A stretch of DNA of 8,025 bases from NCBI GenBank assembly GCA_964468725.1, contig CAYXVU010000261.1:1-8025 (forward strand), given 5' to 3'. The notes beneath the pieces are model-generated. The model was given only the letters and a program-made list of their open reading frames with translations, did no database searches and had not been told where the DNA came from. The translations under genes and the position numbers were made by a program. Shown here one piece after another: positions 1 to 5,269 of this stretch. Position 1 is the stretch's first letter. Each line of letters begins with the position of its first letter. This stretch comes from CAYXVU01 sp964468725. Its GTDB lineage: Bacteria > Acidobacteriota > Blastocatellia > UBA7656.

Positions 1-599
1 GCGATGTGTTTTGCGAAGCGCATGTCTTCAACACCGACGAATCGCGCAGCGTTCTCACTCGCGCCAAAGAGTTAGGACTCGGTTTGCGCTTTCACGCCGA
101 GCAACTGACCTTGAGCGGCGGCGCTCGTCTCGCTGCCGAACTCGGAGCCGCAACCGCTGACCATCTCGAATGGATTGACGATGAAGGGATCGCGGCACTG
201 CAAAGCGCAGGAGTGATGCCCGTCTTGTTGCCGGGCGCGGTCTATAATTTGGGGCTGACGAAATATCCTCCGGCGCGGCGCATGATCGAAGCCGGTTTGC
301 CGGTGGTGCTGGCGACCGACTTCAACCCCGGCAGTTCGCCGACCCCTTCGATGCAGATGATTCTTTCCATCGCTTGTACGCAGATGCGGATGACGCCCGC
401 CGAAGCGATTACCGCAGCCACCATCAACGCCGCTTACAGTTTGCAACTCGGCGATAAAATTGGTTCGCTCGAAACGGGCAAGCAGGCTGATCTCGTAATC
501 TTCGACTGCCCGGACTATCGCCAGATTCCTTATCTTTTCGGCATCAACCATGCCTTGGTAACGATCAAATCCGGTCGCGTCGTCGCCGACCGCCGGTAG
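1..599 (+). CDS. hutI: Imidazolonepropionase, C-terminal half (5' end outside window)
   Basis: Hydrolyses 4-imidazolone-5-propanoate to N-formimino-L-glutamate, the third step of cytoplasmic histidine degradation. The reading frame is already open at the window edge: codon 3-5 reads Asp, giving the family's DVFCE segment, so no start should be taken from inside the window. About 199 codons are visible, roughly half of a usual 400-residue HutI. Visible amidohydrolase residues are the FHAEQ strand (His at 93-95, expected metal ligand), ADHLE (His at 162-164) and ATDFNPGSSPT (Asp at 318-320, expected metal ligand, with the following Asn). The spacing of 23 and 52 residues between these matches my memory of the Bacillus subtilis enzyme (H249, H272, D324). 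The frame ends with TAG. A gene follows after 31 nt on the same strand, so an operon is likely. The N-terminal HxH metal pair lies upstream and cannot be checked. Confidence 0.95.
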   Translation, partial: DVFCEAHVFNTDESRSVLTRAKELGLGLRFHAEQLTLSGGARLAAELGAATADHLEWIDDEGIAALQSAGVMPVLLPGAVYNLGLTKYPPARRMIEAGLPVVLATDFNPGSSPTPSMQMILSIACTQMRMTPAEAITAATINAAYSLQLGDKIGSLETGKQADLVIFDCPDYRQIPYLFGINHALVTIKSGRVVADRR

Positions 600-618
600 T
601 CGGCGTTGACCGGCAAAC

Positions 619-624
619 GGAGGG
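619..624 (+). promoter_or_regulatory. Shine-Dalgarno site of the M20 hydrolase gene
   Basis: GGAGGG lies 6 nt before the ATG at 631. It fixes that start, and with it the Tat-like leader, as the real N-terminus. Confidence 0.75.
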
Positions 625-630
625 ATACGC

Positions 631-1938
631 ATGAACCGACGAGCTTTCAATCTGGGGTTGTTGAGCGCAACTGCCGCCAGCATCATTCAACCGCTCGGCG
701 CGCAATCCAGGCCTGCGGTCAATGGCCAACGGCTCAATCAACACCTGCGCGAGTTGGCAGAGTTCGGCAAAAACCCGCAAGGCGGCGTCTCGCGCGTCGC
801 CTACAGCGATGCCGACAAACAAGGGCGCGAATTCGCTCTCAAATTGATGAGCGCGGCACAACTTGACGTACACATTGATGCGGCAGGCAATCTCATCGGA
901 CGGCGCGCGGGGCGCGAGTCAAACTTGCCGCCCTTGCTGATCGGCTCGCACATTGATTCCGTGCCCGAAGGCGGCAACTACGACGGGCAAGTCGGTTCGA
1001 TGAGCGCCATCGAAGTCGCACATTCCCTTGCGGAGCGGCAAATCCGACTGCGCCACCCGCTCGAAGTCGTCATCTTTCAAAACGAAGAAGGCGGGCTGAT
1101 CGGCAGTCGCGCCTTGAGCGGCGAACTGGCTGAAAAAGAGTTAGACCTCGTCAGTCGCAGCGGTAAGACCATCCGCGAAGGCATCAAATTTATCGGCGGC
1201 GACCCTGACAACCTCGCCAGCGTCCAGCGCAAACGCGGCGACATCGCCGCCTATGTCGAATTGCATATTGAGCAGGGCGGCACGTTAGAGAGTGAAAAGA
1301 TCAACATCGGCGTCGTCGAAGGCATTGTCGGCATCAATTGGTGGGATGTGACGATCACCGGCTTTGCCAATCACGCGGGCACGACGCCGATGGCAGGGCG
1401 GCGCGATGCGATGTTAGCCGCTGCGCGGTTCACCGAAACCGTCAATCGCGTCGTGACCGGCGTGCCCGGTCGGCAAGTCGGCACGGTCGGGCGCATCCAA
1501 GCGTGGCCGGGCGCGCCCAATGTCATACCGGGAAAGGTGGTCTTGAGTTTGGAACTGCGCGACCTGGATGCGGCGAAGATTCAGATGCTCTATCAAAAGA
1601 TTCGCGCCGAGGCCGACGAAATCGCTAGAGCGAATGGTACGACCTTCGACTTCAAAGAGATCAATGTCAACATCCCTGCGCCCACCGATGCGCGCGTGCG
1701 GCAAGTGATTTTCGAAGCGGCGAGAGAGTTAGGCTTGACAACAAAATTGATGCCGAGCGGCGCGGGGCACGACGCGCAGGATATGGCCAAACTCGGCCCC
1801 GTCGGCATGATCTTTGTGCCCAGCGTCGGCGGCATCAGCCACGCGCCTTCGGAGTTTTCGCACCCGGCGGACATCGTCAACGGCGCGAACCTGCTACTCG
1901 GTACGGCGCTCAAACTGGATGGCTTGAAGCTATCGTGA
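631..1938 (+). CDS. M20-family Zn amidohydrolase (carbamoylase/allantoate amidohydrolase type), probable Tat export
   Basis: A 435-residue two-metal amidohydrolase of the hydantoinase/carbamoylase branch of peptidase family M20. This group includes N-carbamoyl-L-amino-acid hydrolases, beta-ureidopropionases and allantoate amidohydrolases. Visible residues fit a complete active site: GSHIDS (H107), GGNYDGQVG (D118), NEEGG (E152 as base, E153 as ligand), ELHIEQG (H212) and GGISHAPSE (H404). The dimerisation domain carries ANHAGTTPM (H248), APN (N297), LELRD (R310) and GAGHDA (H380). The N-terminus has a twin-arginine-like motif, NRRAFN (R3-R4, F6), followed by a hydrophobic stretch to about residue 23 ending LGAQS, so Tat export is likely. 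The start is supported by GGAGGG at 619-624. The length is normal for the family once the leader is removed. It sits 31 nt after hutI, so co-transcription is likely. The substrate cannot be read from sequence. Confidence 0.9.
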   Translation: MNRRAFNLGLLSATAASIIQPLGAQSRPAVNGQRLNQHLRELAEFGKNPQGGVSRVAYSDADKQGREFALKLMSAAQLDVHIDAAGNLIGRRAGRESNLPPLLIGSHIDSVPEGGNYDGQVGSMSAIEVAHSLAERQIRLRHPLEVVIFQNEEGGLIGSRALSGELAEKELDLVSRSGKTIREGIKFIGGDPDNLASVQRKRGDIAAYVELHIEQGGTLESEKINIGVVEGIVGINWWDVTITGFANHAGTTPMAGRRDAMLAAARFTETVNRVVTGVPGRQVGTVGRIQAWPGAPNVIPGKVVLSLELRDLDAAKIQMLYQKIRAEADEIARANGTTFDFKEINVNIPAPTDARVRQVIFEAARELGLTTKLMPSGAGHDAQDMAKLGPVGMIFVPSVGGISHAPSEFSHPADIVNGANLLLGTALKLDGLKLS

Positions 1939-2015
1939 AGGGCAGCAGTCCGATGGTCACCCGGTCTGGAATCTTGCCGAAGGACTGGGGAGGAAGCGAT
2001 AGAAATTGGAGGCAG

Positions 2016-2065
2016 GGAGGCGGATGCAATATGTTGATTGATGGCCTGCTGTCGCATCCGCCTCC
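2016..2065. repeat. 12-bp perfect inverted repeat with 26-nt loop
   Basis: GGAGGCGGATGC at 2016-2027 is the exact reverse complement of GCATCCGCCTCC at 2054-2065. It starts 78 nt after the M20 hydrolase stop. The right arm is followed by GCTTTTGCC, a poor U-tract, so it could be a weak terminator or mRNA-end stabiliser for the hutI operon, or a REP-like palindromic repeat. The arms are seen directly; the role is inference. Confidence 0.5.
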
Positions 2066-2368
2066 GCTTTTGCCCGACGATTTCGGTGGCAAGACAGTAA
2101 CGTTCATTGTTTCAACCTCGTGGTGAGGTCGTCTTTATCGGTTGCGATAATTTGTATCGAGTCGGTTCCCGCTGGCGTCGCTTCCCATAAAAAGGATCGC
2201 CGGGGAAGCTCGGATTCCTCCCCACTGCTGTACCGGCTGCGCAAGGCAAGGCTGAAGGCAATACGGGGATTCGCAGAGCGTCTGGCACTTCGCTATGATT
2301 ATGCCGCGCGGTACGAACTTCAGCATGTATGACCATCGGGGGCGCAAAGACTGATTATCAAGTGAAAC

Positions 2369-2373
2369 GAGGA
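2369..2373 (+). promoter_or_regulatory. Shine-Dalgarno-like GAGGA before the TPM gene
   Basis: GAGGA lies 3 nt before the GTG at 2377. The spacing is short, but no comparable site precedes the alternative ATG at 2329. It is one of two reasons for choosing the GTG start; the other is the signal peptide. Confidence 0.4.
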
Positions 2374-2376
2374 CGC

Positions 2377-3336
2377 GTGAGAGAGAAGAAGCGAATTGCA
2401 CTCTTCATTTTCCTGTGCGCGTTGGCGATGACACCGGCGGCACGGGCGCAAGTCGAACTGCCTGCGCCGATGCCTAACACTTATGTTCATGACTTCGCTC
2501 AGGTGATTGCAGAGGACAAGGAGGCCGAGATTCAGGCGAAGGCGACACAACTGCGTGAAACCTATAAAACGGAGGTTGCCGTGGTGACGATTCCTTCGCT
2601 GCAAGGCGAAGACAGCTTCGATTACTCTATGCGAATGGCGCGGTCGTGGGGCATCGGTTCGAAAGACAACGAGATTCGCGGCTTTCTGATTCTCGTCGCC
2701 GTGCAAGACCGCAAGACAGCGTTTCGCACATCGCGCCACATCGAAGGCGAATTGCCCGACGGGATAACCGGCGAAATCAGCCGTCAGATGGGAGCCTATT
2801 TCAAAACCGGCGACTTCGGCGGCGGGCTGGCGCACGGACTTGATAGCGTTCTCGAACGCTTACAAGTGGCATACGAACCGGCGACCGCAAATGCGAAGCC
2901 AGCGAGCGGCGGGCTGGGTTGGTATTGGTTGCTCATCGCTGGGGTGCCGGTGCTCGGCGGCGGGACGGTTCTCTATGTCCGACGCAGGCGACGCATCGAA
3001 AGAGCCTGGCAAGCGACGCGCGCCCGCAATGCCGAGATCGAAAAGAATCGGCGCAAAATGTTTGCCGCTATGCCGTCACCTTCCAAACGGAGGCGCGGCG
3101 GGAAGAAGGGCAAAAAAGCCAAATCAGGCGGCGGTGGTTCTGCGAAGGGCAGCTACACGCCGACCTACGGCTCTTCTTCATCGAGTTATAGTGAAAGTTC
3201 ATCGAGTTACAGTTCGGACTCTTCGAGCAGTTACGATTACGGCTCGTCGTCGAGCTATGATTCCGGCTCATCGTCGGATTCGAGCTACAGCGGCGGTTCG
3301 GATTACGGCGGCGGCGGTTCAGACTCTAGTTGGTAG
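2377..3336 (+). CDS. Exported TPM-domain (YgcG-like) protein with Ser/Tyr-rich tail
   Basis: A 319-residue protein from the chosen GTG start. An ATG at 2329 would add 16 residues. GTG is preferred because it gives a clean signal peptide: basic MREKKR, a hydrophobic core to about residue 20, and ARA before Q25. Residues about 35-163 form a TPM domain (TPM_phosphatase, PF04536): NTYVHDFAQVI, EVAVVTIPSLQG, ARSWGIGSKD, GFLILVAVQDRK, IEGELPDGITG and FKTGDFGGGL. TPM proteins are extracytoplasmic; an acid phosphatase activity is reported for a plant homologue and other roles are proposed in membrane-protein maintenance. A transmembrane segment follows (about 181-201, GWYWLLIAGVPVLGGG), then a strongly basic stretch (RRRRR, KRRRGGKKGKKAK) that fits a cytoplasmic face. 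The last 55 residues contain 31 Ser and 7 Tyr and end GGGGSDSSW, like the Gly/Ser-Trp ends of other TPM proteins. The gene stands alone; the precise function is unknown. Confidence 0.85.
   Translation: MREKKRIALFIFLCALAMTPAARAQVELPAPMPNTYVHDFAQVIAEDKEAEIQAKATQLRETYKTEVAVVTIPSLQGEDSFDYSMRMARSWGIGSKDNEIRGFLILVAVQDRKTAFRTSRHIEGELPDGITGEISRQMGAYFKTGDFGGGLAHGLDSVLERLQVAYEPATANAKPASGGLGWYWLLIAGVPVLGGGTVLYVRRRRRIERAWQATRARNAEIEKNRRKMFAAMPSPSKRRRGGKKGKKAKSGGGGSAKGSYTPTYGSSSSSYSESSSSYSSDSSSSYDYGSSSSYDSGSSSDSSYSGGSDYGGGGSDSSW
3169..3333 (+). repeat. Ser/Tyr/Asp low-complexity coding repeat (TPM protein tail)
   Basis: Degenerate codon-level repetition inside the TPM gene: units such as TCATCGAGTTAYAGT recur with TCN/AGY serine codons, giving SSSY, SSSD and SYDY blocks. 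The use of both serine codon families shows the repetition is kept mainly at protein level rather than by recent slippage. Confidence 0.7.
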
Positions 3337-3557
3337 CACACAGGCTCCTATCCTACCGATGAAGCGAATCCTTACCTCGCAAGTAACTGCGCTACTTTGC
3401 GCGCTCGGACAGACTGCGGGCGCTGCCCTCATCTGATGAAAGCGGCAAAACAAACCCGCACATTGGGGTACGCGCGCCCGTGCCGCTCTTGCCTGAGTTT
3501 GAGATTTTATTATCCTTTGAGCAGATCAACATTCTGATAGAGAGAGTGTAAAGAGCT
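3337..3557. other. Intergenic region between TPM and thioesterase genes
   Basis: No convincing gene. The largest start-to-stop frame on + (ATG at 3436, 33 codons) has no recognisable product or good ribosome site. The left and middle parts are GC-rich with short inverted repeats, such as GGGC-GCT-GCCC near 3420. The right part, from about 3489, turns AT-rich and holds the promoter candidate. Confidence 0.5.
3489..3516 (+). promoter_or_regulatory. Candidate sigma70-like promoter of the thioesterase gene
   Basis: TTGCCT (3489-3494), a 16-nt AT-rich spacer and TATCCT (3511-3516), each matching its consensus hexamer at 4 of 6 positions, about 41 nt before the ATG at 3558. It sits in the most AT-rich patch of the gap. 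Position and composition are suggestive; nothing proves activity. Confidence 0.35.
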
Positions 3558-3968
3558 ATGAGTATTGTGGCGATGTTACATGAACGCATAAAGGGCACGC
3601 TGCCCGATTTGCTCGGCATACGGTTTTTGGAAGCGGACACAGAGCGGGTGAAAGCGAGCATGGAAGTTCGGCCTGACCTGTGTACGGCAGGCGAAGTCTT
3701 GCACGGCGGCGCGATTATGGCATTTGCCGATACGCTTGGTGCGGTAGCAACAGTGCTGAATCTGCCGGAAGGCTTTGCGACGGCGACCATAGAATCGAAG
3801 ACCAATTTCTTTCGCCCCGCCCCGCTCGGCGCACAGGTGATGGGCGAATGTACCCCATTGCACAAAGGCCGCAGGAGTCAGACATGGCAGACCAAAGTCT
3901 TCACAGAAGATAAAAAGCTGGTTGCCATCATCACACAGACGCAGTTCGTGTTGGAAACCAAAGCGTAA
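3558..3968 (+). CDS. PaaI-type hotdog-fold thioesterase
   Basis: A 136-residue single hotdog-domain protein of the PaaI/YbgC-like acyl-CoA thioesterase group, full length for the family and cytoplasmic (no leader). The signature is LHGGAIMAFADTLG: H49-G50-G51 at the start of the long hotdog helix, and D58 in the position of the catalytic acid of PaaI-type enzymes. ATIESKTNFFRPAP (N83, R86, P87) is the conserved strand and turn after it, and TQTQFVL is the closing strand. Such enzymes hydrolyse acyl- or aryl-CoA esters and form dimers or tetramers. Substrate range cannot be predicted, and no phenylacetate gene is nearby, so paaI is not assigned. The start is the first in-frame ATG after a stop (TAG at 3538-3540). 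The ribosome site is weak: purine-rich AGAGAG about 10 nt upstream, or AAAGAG just before the start. The gene appears monocistronic and converges on the cupin gene. Confidence 0.88.
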   Translation: MSIVAMLHERIKGTLPDLLGIRFLEADTERVKASMEVRPDLCTAGEVLHGGAIMAFADTLGAVATVLNLPEGFATATIESKTNFFRPAPLGAQVMGECTPLHKGRRSQTWQTKVFTEDKKLVAIITQTQFVLETKA

Positions 3969-3991
3969 GCGGTTTCGTGCGCCCTGAAGAG

Positions 3992-4016
3992 GACTCGCCG
4001 ATCACACGAGTCGGCG
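3992..4016. repeat. Two mutually exclusive hairpins after the thioesterase gene
   Basis: GACTCG (3992-3997) can pair with CGAGTC (4007-4012), or CGCCGA (3996-4001) with TCGGCG (4011-4016). Both have 9-nt loops and they share bases, so only one can form. They begin 24 nt after the stop at 3968. There is no U-tract, so a rho-independent terminator is uncertain. Confidence 0.35.
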
Positions 4017-4064
4017 TACAGGCGGGCAAGCGCGAGCCGTCGCTCGGCGCAAGGGTATGTGGTT

Positions 4065-4105
4065 CTAGCGCGCGGTTGATTTGAGGAAGGCCGGTTTCGC
4101 GCTAG
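4065..4105. terminator. Inverted repeat between convergent genes (possible bidirectional terminator)
   Basis: CTAGCGCG (4065-4072) is the reverse complement of CGCGCTAG (4098-4105), with a 25-nt loop; an inner CGG/CCG pair can extend it. It lies where the + thioesterase transcript and the - cupin transcript meet, and its right arm contains the cupin stop codon. Neither side has a T-run, so the terminator call is weak. Confidence 0.3.
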
Positions 4106-4464
4106 GGACTGATGATCTCGTCCTCATAAAAGAAGGCGGGGCCGCAGACTAGAATGATCGTCATCGGCTCCGCGCCGGTGTTTGCAAGCGTGTGACGCTG
4201 GCCGCGCGGAATATAGATGGCGTCGCCCTGACTGACTTCGCCTTGTTCGTCGCCAACCGTCATCACGCCGCGACCGGAGAGAATGTAATAAATCTCTTCG
4301 AGGACTTGGTGATGATGCGGCGTGACGGCGCAGCCGGGCGGGAGCGTCTCTTCGGCCAAACTGCATTGCGTGATGGAACTGGTCGTACGATCTACGAGCG
4401 GGCGGATCTCCGAGCCGTGACGAGTCTGGATGATGCTGGCCGCTTGGCGGTTCTTAATAATCAT
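4102..4464 (-). CDS. Small single-domain cupin
   Basis: A 120-residue cupin (Cupin_2 type) with both canonical motifs complete. Motif 1 is G44-x5-H50-x-H52-x4-E57-x6-G64 within PPGCAVTPHHHQVLEEIYY. Motif 2 is G80-x5-P86-x-G88-x2-H91-x3-N95 within GDAIYIPRGQRHTLAN. H50, H52, E57 and H91 are the expected metal ligands, so a metal-binding barrel is likely. Members range from isomerases and dioxygenases to sugar or small-molecule binding proteins, and the substrate cannot be read here. The start is the ATG at 4464; GTG codons at 4470 and 4476 would add two or four residues. None has a clear Shine-Dalgarno site. There is no leader, so it is cytoplasmic. It lies 110 nt downstream of the rhodanese gene on the same strand and may be its co-transcribed partner, though the gap is wide. 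Confidence 0.85.
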   Translation of the reverse strand: MIIKNRQAASIIQTRHGSEIRPLVDRTTSSITQCSLAEETLPPGCAVTPHHHQVLEEIYYILSGRGVMTVGDEQGEVSQGDAIYIPRGQRHTLANTGAEPMTIILVCGPAFFYEDEIISP

Positions 4465-4530
4465 TTTCACAGTCACAGGTTAAGGGGTATCGGTGGCAGG
4501 TATCGAGTGGCGGGTGAGAAGGCGGCTCGC

Positions 4531-4577
4531 TACCCTTTCGCGTCACCCATTCACCTCTTCATCCCTTCACCCTTTCA
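4531..4577 (-). repeat. Degenerate GGTGAA-type short tandem repeat
   Basis: Read on the - strand, the end of the rhodanese gene runs into imperfect units: ATGAAAGGG, TGAAGGG, ATGAAGAGG, TGAATGGG, TGACGCGAAAGGG. Units are 7 to 13 nt, purine-rich, and built around TGAA plus G-runs. The first unit contains the rhodanese TGA stop. The rest of the gap to the cupin start (4465-4530) shows nothing I can name. Confidence 0.45.
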
Positions 4578-4997
4578 TTTCTTCGGTTCGGTCTTTCCGG
4601 CGGCGCGCAGCCAGGCCTCCCATCCGCCTTTGAGGGCGCGCACATTTTTATAACCGTGTTTGGCGAGTGTCTGTAAGGCATGGCCGCTGGTTGCTTCGCT
4701 TGGGCAGGCGCAATAGGTGACGACCAGCCGATTACGCGGAATCTCTTTCAAGTGCGATTCGATTTGGTCGTAGGGAATCTGCCACGCGCCGAGAATCTTT
4801 TCCGAATAGGAATCGAGGACGCGCACATCAATGATGACGACCGGCTTTTTCTTTGCCACCATCAAGATCAATTCATCCACTGTGATGCGCGGCAAATCGG
4901 CCATATCGTCGCCGCCCGCCCGCGCCCGCGAGACGGGAGCCGCAGCAGTCAGCAACAGAAAAAAGAGCAGAGCGCCGATCCATCTTTTCAACCGCAT
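4575..4997 (-). CDS. Exported single-domain rhodanese-like protein
   Basis: A 140-residue protein with a signal peptide (MRLKRW, hydrophobic core to about residue 20, ARA before G28) and one rhodanese domain (about 38-132). Domain landmarks are ITVDEL, VVIIDVR (D57, R59), LGAWQIP in place of the usual GHIxGAxNIP, VVTYCACPSEATSG and VRALKGGWEAW. C96 is in the catalytic position. The loop CACPSEATS differs from the usual CxxGxRS but resembles a known group of exported rhodaneses with YCxCPxE loops, in which the second Cys (C98) is also present. The expected role is periplasmic sulfur transfer or thiol/redox handling; the partner is unknown. The start at 4997 is set by a perfect AGGAGG 7 nt upstream and by the leader it yields. 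The frame is open upstream to an ATG at 5207, which would bury the leader inside the protein and is less likely. It lies upstream of the cupin gene and divergent from the IPT gene. Confidence 0.88.
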   Translation of the reverse strand: MRLKRWIGALLFFLLLTAAAPVSRARAGGDDMADLPRITVDELILMVAKKKPVVIIDVRVLDSYSEKILGAWQIPYDQIESHLKEIPRNRLVVTYCACPSEATSGHALQTLAKHGYKNVRALKGGWEAWLRAAGKTEPKK

Positions 4998-5004
4998 GTA
5001 GAAG

Positions 5005-5010
5005 CCTCCT
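5005..5010 (-). promoter_or_regulatory. Perfect Shine-Dalgarno site of the rhodanese gene
   Basis: AGGAGG on the - strand, 7 nt before the ATG at 4997. It decides the short, signal-peptide-bearing start over the upstream ATG at 5207. Confidence 0.85.
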
Positions 5011-5253
5011 GATTGAAGTTTCGGGAACTGCCATTTTGCCATGCGCGTTACTTCAGTGGCTAGTGATTGGTTGTCCATTGAAGACGCTGCGACGTTGTAT
5101 GGCTGTGCGTCGAGCAATTTTTCATCCTCAAGGAACCAAGCCAGCAACAACCGGCGACCGTTTTCGTCTTGCTCGGCAACGCGCAAAAGCAGTACCATTG
5201 CGGCCAAGATCGAAGCGACTGTGACCGAGTCGGATAGAATCGGATTTGCCTGC

Positions 5254-5258
5254 AGGAG
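5254..5258 (+). promoter_or_regulatory. Shine-Dalgarno site of the IPT/propeller gene
   Basis: AGGAG, continuing as a GAGAGAG purine run, lies 11 nt before the GTG at 5270. It supports GTG 5270 over the TTG at 5246, which lies upstream of this site. Confidence 0.5.
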
Positions 5259-5269
5259 AGAGAAACGCC

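Larger units (their letters stand above)
1939..2376. other. Long non-coding gap with several potential hairpins
   Basis: About 440 nt between the M20 hydrolase and the TPM gene. No reading frame here resembles a known protein. The best one (2120-2332, +, GTG start, 70 aa) has no Shine-Dalgarno site and mixed codon use. Its stop overlaps the ATG at 2329 as ATGA, but that ATG is not the preferred start of the TPM gene. The region does hold self-complementary segments: a 12-bp stem at 2016-2065, ACCTC/GAGGT at 2115-2129, TTATCG-GTTG-CGATAA at 2135-2150, and GCCGG (2199-2203) with CCGGC (2233-2237) enclosing GGAA/TTCC (2204-2207/2215-2218). The last elements could form a folded leader before the TPM gene. 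I could not match it to a known riboswitch class. Confidence 0.5.
4998..5269. promoter_or_regulatory. Divergent intergenic region (rhodanese / IPT protein)
   Basis: About 270 nt between divergent starts that must carry promoters for at least one of the genes. I see no strong -35/-10 pair in either direction; TTGTCC near 5081 has only a poor -10 at a 19-nt spacing. The only other notable feature is the open - frame continuing from the rhodanese gene to 5207. Confidence 0.4.

Noticed and set aside
1593..2057. 154-codon - frame over the end of the M20 gene
   Set aside because: Antisense to conserved M20 motifs; low-complexity Ser/Pro translation with no family resemblance.
2160..2300. Cobalamin riboswitch (GGGGAA... 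and CCCCACTGCTGTA look similar to parts of the core)
   Set aside because: The GGTG segment and the B12 box are missing and the spacing does not fit; the downstream gene is not cobalamin-related.
2120..2332. 70-codon + frame ending in an ATGA overlap with the ATG at 2329
   Set aside because: No ribosome site, mixed codon use and no recognisable family. The TPM signal peptide indicates a start at 2377, not 2329, so the overlap is probably chance.
2329..2376. ATG 2329 as the TPM start
   Set aside because: No ribosome site, and it adds 16 polar residues before an otherwise textbook signal peptide that begins at the GTG at 2377.
3392..3865. 157-codon - frame overlapping the thioesterase gene
   Set aside because: It is an antisense shadow of a clear hotdog-domain gene and runs into non-coding sequence; no family features.
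5246..5269. TTG 5246 as start of the IPT gene
   Set aside because: It lies upstream of the AGGAG site at 5254-5258, and the added residues only dilute the signal peptide's n-region.
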